Assembly: GCA_025463265.1 (NCBI GenBank) | Contig: JAOBWH010000166.1 | Span: forward strand, 1-48,800 | Reading direction: 5' to 3' | Length of the DNA stretch: 48,800 nucleotides | From: Ilumatobacteraceae bacterium | GTDB taxonomy: Bacteria; Actinomycetota; Acidimicrobiia; Acidimicrobiales; Iamiaceae | Shown: piece after piece, positions 41,845 to 47,675 of the stretch | Numbering within the stretch: position 1 is the stretch's first letter | Layout: every line of letters starts with the position of its first letter | Position numbers and translations under genes: made by a program | The notes under the pieces: model-generated | Databases searched by the model: none | What the model was told of the DNA's origin: nothing | The model's input: the letters and a program-made list of their open reading frames with translations, nothing else

Positions 41845-42218
41845 GGTGCTGGTTCCTTCAAGACGTCGAGTATTCCGGTGATGCCGAGGATGTTCTCCGC
41901 CATGGCCGAGGCCGTGGTGAGGCGAAGGCTCCCGCCGGCTTCGCGGAGGTCCCACATGGACTGGACCAGGACCCGGATGCCGGCCGAATCGATGAACGTC
42001 GTCCCGTCCAGGTCGAGGAGCACGTCGCGGTGCTCGACCGCATCGTCCGCCAGCGCCGTCGCCAGGCGGGGCGCGCTGGCGGCGTCGAGCTCGCCACACA
42101 CCTGCACGACCGCCTGGCGGTCCGTGGCCGTGCGGTCGATCGCGAACGGCGCCCGGAAGGATCCCGAGGACCCCGCGGTGTCGAAGGAAGATCTCGGATG
42201 GTGCTGCGTCGAGCGCAT
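41841..42218 (-). CDS. STAS-domain anti-sigma factor antagonist, second copy
   Basis: A 125-residue STAS protein with a 25-residue N-terminal extension. 'VVQVCGELDAASAPRL' and 'LLDLDGTTFIDSAGIRVL' are the motifs, S78 the likely phosphoacceptor. It differs clearly from the copy at 35849 and could connect a different input to the same anti-sigma factor. GTAT-N16-GGGTAC lies upstream, predicting positive feedback from the sigma factor. First in a two-gene operon with the NarL-type regulator. Confidence 0.9.
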   Translation of the reverse strand: MRSTQHHPRSSFDTAGSSGSFRAPFAIDRTATDRQAVVQVCGELDAASAPRLATALADDAVEHRDVLLDLDGTTFIDSAGIRVLVQSMWDLREAGGSLRLTTASAMAENILGITGILDVLKEPAP

Positions 42219-42256
42219 CGCAAATCCATCGGGGGAGCGGACAGAGGCAACGTCTC

Positions 42257-42282
42257 GTACCCCTCGCCGTTGGCGCCCATAC
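42257..42282 (-). promoter_or_regulatory. Predicted SigB/SigF-type promoter for second STAS operon
   Basis: Minus-strand GTAT (42282-42279), 16-base spacer, GGGTAC (42262-42257); the start codon is 38 bases further on. Same -35, spacer and -10 as the csbD-like promoter. Confidence 0.6.
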
Positions 42283-42315
42283 CCTGGGAGGCGGCGGGTG
42301 GCGCGTGCTCAGCGG

Positions 42316-42960
42316 TCAGACGGGGATGGCGTTCGGTGCCAGGCCGGAGGGTCCGACCGCTGGCTGATCCAGGTAGGCGAAGAACGCCGGCGCGTCGCGG
42401 CGGACGCCATCTTCGAGCAGGTGCAGATCGCCGCCGATGGCGAGCAGCTCGCGGCCCAGCAGCACCAGCGGCGGGCCGAGGACGTGGAACGGCACGCCGT
42501 ACTGCTCGGTCAGCACGTCGAAGACCCAAGGGTCGACGCCGACCACGGCGCTCTGCGCGCCCGACCGCTTGGCCTGCCGGTAGAAGGACCGGTAGAGCGC
42601 CTCGGTCACGCCGGTCGTGTCGCGCTCGACGTCGCTGTCGACCGACAGCGAGACCAGCTCGCACGCGTTGTCGGGCAGATCGACCTCGGCGGCCAGATCG
42701 ACGCCGGCGGCCTGGAGCGCGAGGCCCAGCGGCAGGTCGGCGAGGGGCCCGACGGTGGACGCAGCCATCCCGAGCGGACCATCCAGGCCGAGCGCCAGGT
42801 GGAAGGTGGTGGGTGACACCCGCCCGCTCGAGGGCGGCTCGGTGACGTCGAGGTCTGCCTCGGCCAGGATCTCCGCCTCCAAGCGCTCCGTGGCGGCGAA
42901 AGACGGGAACCCGCTGAGGGTGTACAGGGTGAACTGGGGTTCGACAGACTCGAGGAACAT
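42316..42960 (-). CDS. Unrecognised protein, possibly GNAT-like/N-acyl amino acid synthase-like
   Basis: A 214-residue soluble protein. The region 'CELVSLSVDSDVERDTTGVTEALYRSFYRQAKRSGAQSAV' (split here: a beta strand, an 'LYRSFYRQA' helix, then 'VVGVDPWVFDVLTEQYG') recalls the GNAT-like fold of N-acyl amino acid synthases and LuxI-type enzymes, with 'GVPFHVLGPP' as the later strand-turn. The resemblance is weak and from memory of the fold only. GGAAGG lies before the ATG. GGTT-N16-GGGTAA upstream is the cleanest SigB/SigF-type promoter in the block. Not assigned a function; candidate for a small-molecule output of the stress response. Confidence 0.65.
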   Translation of the reverse strand: MFLESVEPQFTLYTLSGFPSFAATERLEAEILAEADLDVTEPPSSGRVSPTTFHLALGLDGPLGMAASTVGPLADLPLGLALQAAGVDLAAEVDLPDNACELVSLSVDSDVERDTTGVTEALYRSFYRQAKRSGAQSAVVGVDPWVFDVLTEQYGVPFHVLGPPLVLLGRELLAIGGDLHLLEDGVRRDAPAFFAYLDQPAVGPSGLAPNAIPV

Positions 42961-42993
42961 CGACCGCGCCTTCCGGATTGGGTTTCCTGCCCG

Positions 42994-43019
42994 TTACCCG
43001 GCCGGGTGCTCGGCGAACC
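42994..43019 (-). promoter_or_regulatory. Predicted SigB/SigF-type promoter for the 214-residue protein
   Basis: Minus-strand GGTT (43019-43016), 16-base spacer, GGGTAA (42999-42994), with the start codon 33 bases on. It lies inside the 3' end of the upstream esterase gene. Confidence 0.55.
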
Positions 43020-44004
43020 ACGACAGGGCCAGGTTCGTGGCGTCGATGGTCTGGGTGGTGCCGCCGTGGCCCGAGATGTCGATGTCCGCGCCGGGCCAGG
43101 TGTGGTCGCCACCTTCGATCGTGTAGAGCTCGACGTCGATGCCCGGGTCGCAGCCGGAGAAGCGGCGGAGCACGACGTCGTCGCCGATCTCGGAGATCTC
43201 GGGCTCAGGGCCGCAGCCGCCGTTCTCGGCCCAGGCCTCGACGTTGTCGACCGCGCCGGGGAGGCCCGCGTTGAAACCGGTGACGGTGACGCCGCGATCG
43301 GCCCCGTCGCCGTAGGGCACGACGTGATCACCCGTTCCGTGGAAGGCCATCACCGCCAGCGGCTCGCAGTCGCCGGGGAAGACCTCGACGGTGACGAGCA
43401 CGGCGGACGCGAAGCGGCCCGGGTGCGCGCACGCGGTGGACGCCGCCTTCCACGCACCGAGGGACATGCCCATGATGTGCGTCAGAGCCTGGTCCACGCA
43501 GTAGCGGGCCTCGACGTCGTCGAGGAGGCCGATCAGGAAGTCCCCGTCCGCCCCCGTCCCGCCCAGCTCCCACGTGCCGTCGATGGCCTCCGGGGTCACC
43601 ACGATGATCCCGTCCTCGGCCGCCCGCTGGGGGACGCCGCCGTACACGCTGGCCTGCACGGCGTTGGACCCGCTGCCGTGCAGGTTGAAGATGAGGGGCG
43701 CAGCCACGTCGGGGTCGTACGAGGCCGGGACCGACAGCCGGTAGACCCGCTCCACGCCGCCGCTCTGGAAGGTGGCCGCCACATCGCCGGGGACCTCGTC
43801 GGCGAGGCGGGCCACATCGGGCTCCCTCCCGCAACCGGCGGTGCCGACGGCCTCGGCCCCCGTGGACGTCGTCGTGGATCTCACGGTCGCCGGGGTGGTG
43901 GACGCGGCGGCGGGCGGACCCGCGTCGCTGCTGCCCGAGCATGCGGCGAGGCCGAGTGCCAGCAGGGCCGTCGACGCCAGCCGCGCCCGCCACCGGGCGT
44001 TCAC
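42994..44004 (-). CDS. Lipoprotein esterase of the PHB depolymerase/LpqC family
   Basis: A 336-residue exported alpha/beta hydrolase. Lipobox 'LGLAAC' with C22, a Ser/Thr linker, then the fold: oxyanion region 'LIFNLHGSGSNA', nucleophile S181 in 'GMSLGAW', catalytic Asp probably in 'FHGTGDHVVPYGDG' and His in 'EGGDHTWPG'. The family includes polyhydroxybutyrate depolymerases and feruloyl esterases. GTG overlaps the DUF1269 stop by four bases. Substrate uncertain. Its 3' end contains the promoter of the next gene. Confidence 0.88.
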   Translation of the reverse strand: MNARWRARLASTALLALGLAACSGSSDAGPPAAASTTPATVRSTTTSTGAEAVGTAGCGREPDVARLADEVPGDVAATFQSGGVERVYRLSVPASYDPDVAAPLIFNLHGSGSNAVQASVYGGVPQRAAEDGIIVVTPEAIDGTWELGGTGADGDFLIGLLDDVEARYCVDQALTHIMGMSLGAWKAASTACAHPGRFASAVLVTVEVFPGDCEPLAVMAFHGTGDHVVPYGDGADRGVTVTGFNAGLPGAVDNVEAWAENGGCGPEPEISEIGDDVVLRRFSGCDPGIDVELYTIEGGDHTWPGADIDISGHGGTTQTIDATNLALSWFAEHPAG

Positions 44005-44525
44005 TCCGCGGCTGCGTCCTTCTCGATCGCGGCGGCGTCGGCCGTGAGCTGCTTGGACTCGATCTTCTCGGCCTTCGCCATGGCCGCCTCGATCTTGGCC
44101 TCCATGTCGGACACCCCCACGACGATGAGCCCGGCGGTGCCGGCGTCGAGCGCCTCGCCCACCTCCTTCAGGTCGCTGCGGCTCATGCCCGCCGCGGCGT
44201 GACCGGCGAGCGCGCCGACCAGCGCGCCCCCGGCCGTGGTGCCGGCGAGCAGTCCGGTGCCGATGGCCGCCGCAGGGAACAGGGCGATGACGAGGCCCGT
44301 GGCGAGGCCGACACCGCCACCCAGCACCCCGCCCACGCGGGTGGGCGTCTCGTGCTTCTTCACGATCTTGACCTTGCCGTCCTCTCGGCGCTCGACGATG
44401 GCGGCGTCGTAGGCGTCGATCAGTCCCAGCTCCGTGTGGAGGTCCTTCACCGTCTCGTAGTCGGACGTCGCGTCCTCGATGTCCGCGTACACGCCGATGT
44501 AGGCGAAGAAGGTGTCGATGGCCAT
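44001..44525 (-). CDS. DUF1269-type membrane-associated protein with Gly-zipper
   Basis: A 174-residue protein: N-terminal ferredoxin-like part ('FFAYIGVYADIEDATSDYETVKDL'), a Gly/Ala-rich hydrophobic middle (about 65-112, 'VGGVLGGGVGLATGL'), and a second soluble part ending in a Lys/Glu/Ala helix. This matches the DUF1269 group, often seen among stress genes. GAGGAG lies before the ATG. It is followed by the coupled esterase gene. No GGGTA element was found directly upstream. Confidence 0.8.
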   Translation of the reverse strand: MAIDTFFAYIGVYADIEDATSDYETVKDLHTELGLIDAYDAAIVERREDGKVKIVKKHETPTRVGGVLGGGVGLATGLVIALFPAAAIGTGLLAGTTAGGALVGALAGHAAAGMSRSDLKEVGEALDAGTAGLIVVGVSDMEAKIEAAMAKAEKIESKQLTADAAAIEKDAAAE

Positions 44526-44573
44526 GGTGCTGCTCCTCGGATGGTGTGAACGCGGGAGCCTAGGCTCGCCCCC

Positions 44574-45479
44574 GTGACGCCTGCCGCTGCGATGGTCCCC
44601 ATCCCGGGCGGGGAGCTGCAGATGGGTTCGGCGGCCTTCTACCCCGAGGAGCGGCCGGTCCACTCGGTGGCGGTGGCGCCGTTCTCGATCGACCGCCACC
44701 AGGTCAGCCACGACCGGTTCGCCGAGTTCGTCGACGCCACCGGATACGTCACGGTGGCGGAGCGGCCGCTCGATCCCGCCGACTTCCCCGGCGCGCCACC
44801 CGAGGCCCTCGTGCCCGGCGGGCTGGTCTTCGTCCCACCGTCCCGGCCGGTGCGACTCGACGACTGGACGCAGTGGTGGGCCTACGTGCCGGGCGCGTCC
44901 TGGCGCGCCCCGTACGGGCCCGACGCCGAGCTCGGGCCCATCGGCGACCACCCCGTCACCCAGGTCGCGTTCGAGGACGCCGAGGCCTACGCCGCGTGGC
45001 GGGGCGTTCGGCTGCCCACCGAAGCCGAGTGGGAGCTGGCCGCCCGCGGCGGGCTGGTCGGCGCCGAGTTCACCTGGGGCGACGAGCCGTACCCCGACGG
45101 GCAGCAGCTGGCCAACACCTGGCAGGGGTCGTTCCCGTGGGAGAACACCGCCCTCGACGGGTTCGTGGCCACCGCGCCGGTCGGGTCGTTCCCGCCCAAC
45201 GGGCACGGTCTCCACGACATGGCCGGCAACGTGTGGGAGTGGACCACGGACTGGTGGGCCGCGCAGCACGAAGCGCCGGAGCCGAGCCCCTGCTGCGCCC
45301 CCACCGTGGACCGCCGAGCGGCGTCGGTCGCCCCCGGCGAGGTGCACCCCCGGCGGGTCATCAAGGGCGGCTCGCACCTGTGCGCACCCAGCTACTGCCT
45401 GCGCTTCCGCCCGGCAGCCCGGTCCCCCGAGGCCGTCGACACCGCCACCTGCCACCTCGGCTTCCGCTGCGCGGCCTGA
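44574..45479 (+). CDS. Formylglycine-generating enzyme (sulfatase-modifying factor)
   Basis: A 301-residue FGE. N-terminal 'VPIPGGELQMGS' and 'HQVSHDRFAEFV', middle 'RLPTEAEWELAARGG', then 'DMAGNVWEWTTDWW' are the fold's hallmarks. The copper-binding catalytic pair is present, C270 and C275 in 'GGSHLCAPSYCLRFR', the spacing found in human SUMF1, and the end 'LGFRCAA' matches. This separates it from EgtB-type relatives that lack the pair. FGE oxidises Cys in CxPxR to formylglycine with O2. A TAGGCT box (44561-44566) seven bases before the GTG suggests leaderless translation. The sulfatase at 8792 is a likely substrate. Confidence 0.95.
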   Translation: MTPAAAMVPIPGGELQMGSAAFYPEERPVHSVAVAPFSIDRHQVSHDRFAEFVDATGYVTVAERPLDPADFPGAPPEALVPGGLVFVPPSRPVRLDDWTQWWAYVPGASWRAPYGPDAELGPIGDHPVTQVAFEDAEAYAAWRGVRLPTEAEWELAARGGLVGAEFTWGDEPYPDGQQLANTWQGSFPWENTALDGFVATAPVGSFPPNGHGLHDMAGNVWEWTTDWWAAQHEAPEPSPCCAPTVDRRAASVAPGEVHPRRVIKGGSHLCAPSYCLRFRPAARSPEAVDTATCHLGFRCAA

Positions 45480-45518
45480 GCGCGTCCCACCCGGTTTGAG
45501 CGGTCGGGACCGGGGGCA

Positions 45519-46535
45519 ATGGGCGCCATGGTCGCCACCTCCCACCCGGCCGAGGCCGCACGCGCCGCCGGACTCACCTACGTCAGCGACGTGGAGCCAG
45601 GGATCCGGCGGCTCCGGGCGGGCAAGGGCTTCCGCTACGTCGGCCCCAACGGCACCCCGACCTCGGTCCGGAACAAGGCTCGCATCGCCGCGCTGGTCAT
45701 CCCGCCCGCTTGGCAGGACGTGTGGATCTGCCCGTCGCCGAAGGGGCACATCCAGGCCGTCGGGCGCGACGACGCCGGCCGCAAGCAGTACCTGTACCAC
45801 CCGGGCTGGACCGAGGCCCGGGACGCGGAGAAGTTCGAGAACCTCGCCGCCTTCGGGCGCCGGCTCCCCCGGGTGCGCGACCAGGTGGCGAAGGACCTGG
45901 CGCTGCGGGGGCTCCCCCGGGAGCGGGTGCTGGCCCTCGTCGCCCGGCTCCTCGACGAGACGCTCATCCGCGTCGGCAACGACGCGTCCACCGCCCGCGA
46001 CTCGTTCGGGCTGACGACCATCGAGTCCCGCCACGTCGAGGTCCGCGGCAGCGCCGTCGCCTTCGAGTTCACCGGCAAGTCCTCGGTCGAGCACCAGATC
46101 GAGCTCCGAGACCAGCAGCTCGCCAAGCTCATCTCGGCCTGCGACGAGGCCGACGGGCCCCAGCTGTTCTGCTACCTCGACGGCGACGATGTCGTGGATG
46201 TGACGGCGGACGACGTGAACGCCTACCTCCGCGCGGCGGGAGGCAGGGACGTCAGCGCCCGTGACTTCCGCACCTGGGGCGGGACGGTCACGGCGGTGCA
46301 GGACCTCGGCCCGCTGCTCCCGGAGGACCGGACCCCGTCGGCGTTCCTCGCTGCGGTCGACGTGGCGGCCGAACGGCTCGGCAACACCCGCACCGTGTGC
46401 CGGGCGAGCTACATCCACCCGGCGATCGAGCCCGCGTTCCATTCCGGCGAGCTCTCCGCGGCGTGGTCGGTCTCGCGACGGTCGAACCGCTACACCCGGG
46501 CCGAGCGGACGACCATGCGCCTCCTCGACCGCTGA
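45519..46535 (+). CDS. DNA topoisomerase IB
   Basis: A 338-residue poxvirus-like type IB topoisomerase, which nicks one strand through a 3'-phosphotyrosine and relaxes supercoils. The N-terminal DNA-binding part is recognised by 'GFRYVGPNGTPTS' and 'IPPAWQDVWICPSPKGHIQAVGRD'; the catalytic core by 'RVGNDASTARDSFGLTTI', 'GKSSVEHQ' and nucleophile Y298 in 'CRASYIHPAI'. ATG at 45519 is used; a second ATG at 45528 is equally possible. GGTTT-N15-GGGGCA lies just upstream and resembles a SigB/SigF promoter with one mismatch. Confidence 0.93.
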   Translation: MGAMVATSHPAEAARAAGLTYVSDVEPGIRRLRAGKGFRYVGPNGTPTSVRNKARIAALVIPPAWQDVWICPSPKGHIQAVGRDDAGRKQYLYHPGWTEARDAEKFENLAAFGRRLPRVRDQVAKDLALRGLPRERVLALVARLLDETLIRVGNDASTARDSFGLTTIESRHVEVRGSAVAFEFTGKSSVEHQIELRDQQLAKLISACDEADGPQLFCYLDGDDVVDVTADDVNAYLRAAGGRDVSARDFRTWGGTVTAVQDLGPLLPEDRTPSAFLAAVDVAAERLGNTRTVCRASYIHPAIEPAFHSGELSAAWSVSRRSNRYTRAERTTMRLLDR

Positions 46536-46601
46536 TCCGCTCGGGTGTGCTGGCCAAGGTGGCAGCCCGCCGCTGAACCCGGTCGTCGTGTCGCCTCGTG
46601 G

Positions 46602-46627
46602 GGTTGGCCGCTGGGCCCTGGGGGCAC
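46602..46627 (+). promoter_or_regulatory. Possible SigB/SigF-type promoter for Pro-rich peptide
   Basis: GGTT (46602-46605), 16-base spacer, GGGCAC (46622-46627), with ATG eight bases on. The -10 has C for T, so this is tentative. Confidence 0.3.
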
Positions 46628-46635
46628 CAGGTCGC

Positions 46636-46755
46636 ATGAGCGATCCCCAGCCCGTCCAGCCCGAGGTTCCCCCGACCCCGCCGGCGCCGCCCGCACCAGC
46701 ACCCACGCCCGGCGAGCCCCCGACACCCGACCCGATCGCCACCACCCTGACCTGA
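46636..46755 (+). CDS. Small Pro-rich peptide (tentative)
   Basis: A 39-residue frame with about 40% proline ('PPAPPAPAPTPGEPPTPDP'). No ribosome-binding site; a promoter-like GGTT-N16-GGGCAC lies just before it. It fills the gap between topoisomerase IB and a convergent gene. Coding status is uncertain because high-GC intergenic DNA often yields Pro-rich frames. Confidence 0.4.
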   Translation: MSDPQPVQPEVPPTPPAPPAPAPTPGEPPTPDPIATTLT

Positions 46756-46827
46756 GGCCGCGTCCGTTCCCGTCGTCGGACGGCACCCGTAGGAGCCGCC
46801 CGGCGACGAGAATCGGGTCAGCCGACG

Positions 46828-47115
46828 TCAGCCAGAGGTCTTGGGGTTGGCCTTGACCGGCTGCTCGTCGTCGCTCGGCTCGACCTCGGGCGCGAGGTCA
46901 CCGTGATCGGCGCGCACGTGGAGGCTGGCCTCGTCGAGGACGTGATCGACCTCGGCGTCGGTGGCGTCCGGGTCGGGCTCCTCCAACTGGTCGAGCTTTC
47001 CCTTGGCCTCCACCCGGCGATCGGCCGTCGCCCAGCCGAGCGCTTCCTCGGCCTTGGCCACCGCCTGCTTGAAGGCGCCAGGCTTGGAGTCGTCGGGTTC
47101 GTTCTCGGCGGTCAT
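46828..47115 (-). CDS. Acidic hydrophilic protein with CsbD-like segment
   Basis: A 95-residue protein rich in Glu, Asp and Lys. The part 'ATADRRVEAKGKLDQLE' resembles the CsbD motif, while the rest is disordered-looking. GGAG precedes the ATG by about nine bases. GGCT-N16-GGGTAC lies upstream, predicting membership of the SigB/SigF regulon. I treat it as a stress-type protein by promoter and composition only. Confidence 0.72.
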   Translation of the reverse strand: MTAENEPDDSKPGAFKQAVAKAEEALGWATADRRVEAKGKLDQLEEPDPDATDAEVDHVLDEASLHVRADHGDLAPEVEPSDDEQPVKANPKTSG

Positions 47116-47151
47116 CGGAGCTGCTCCTGGGTGGTGGTGGGGTGTTCTCGG

Positions 47152-47177
47152 GTACCCGGCACCGCCGGAGCTCAGCC
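47152..47177 (-). promoter_or_regulatory. Predicted SigB/SigF-type promoter for 95-residue protein
   Basis: Minus-strand GGCT (47177-47174), 16-base spacer, GGGTAC (47157-47152). The start codon is 36 bases on. The -35 overlaps the stop of the preceding gene. Confidence 0.55.
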
Positions 47178-47579
47178 GTCGAGGGGAGCGCCAGAGGCGG
47201 GCTCGCCCGGGTCATGGAGTGCGACGACGAGGTCGGAGTCCTCGGGGCTGGCCTCGGGTCCGTAGCCGAGGGCGATCGTGCCGCGGGCCCCGCACGCCGG
47301 GCAGGAGGCCGCCACCACGAGCACCATGTCGTCGGGATCCGAGGCGCCCTCGAGCCGACGCTCCTCCAGGACCTGCAGGTCCGCCGCCGGCGCAGCGCGA
47401 CCGCAGGCCCCGCACACCACCGCGGCCTGTCCCTCGACCGGTTCACGCGTGGGTCGGAAGCTGGCGTCGAACCCGTCGGCGGCCAACCTCCGCAGCACGC
47501 CGGTGAGCGACTCGTCCGCGCTCACCTGCTCGTCGTGGGGGAGGCGGGTCGGATCGTCGGCGTCGGTCTCGGTCTGCAC
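47172..47579 (-). CDS. Protein with two zinc-knuckle CxxC pairs
   Basis: A 135-residue protein with 'VVCGACGRAAPA' and 'ASCPACGARGTIALG', two CxxC knuckles separated by about 37 residues that could share one zinc ion. The N-terminal half is acidic ('DESLTGVLRRLAADGFDASF'). The GTG start at 47579 is fixed by a perfect AAGGAGGT ribosome-binding site. It diverges from the glutamate-cysteine ligase-like gene. Function unknown. Confidence 0.75.
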   Translation of the reverse strand: MQTETDADDPTRLPHDEQVSADESLTGVLRRLAADGFDASFRPTREPVEGQAAVVCGACGRAAPAADLQVLEERRLEGASDPDDMVLVVAASCPACGARGTIALGYGPEASPEDSDLVVALHDPGEPASGAPLDG

Positions 47580-47640
47580 GGCAGACCTCCTTGTCGTGGG
47601 GCGGGTCCTGCTTCCCGCTGCGCCCCGTCGGCAGACGCGG

Positions 47641-47667
47641 GGCTGGATCACCCGCCACCGGGGGTAT
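47641..47667 (+). promoter_or_regulatory. Possible SigB/SigF-type promoter for ligase-family gene
   Basis: GGCT (47641-47644), 17-base spacer, GGGTAT (47662-47667). A transcript would begin at about 47674, next to the first codons of the ligase-like frame. Confidence 0.4.
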
Positions 47668-47675
47668 CGGGGCGC

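Noticed and set aside
44574-45479. Ergothioneine EgtB considered for the FGE-like gene
   Set aside because: No DinB-type domain and the FGE Cys pair with the correct spacing is present; the ligase-family gene nearby is not enough to claim an ergothioneine cluster.
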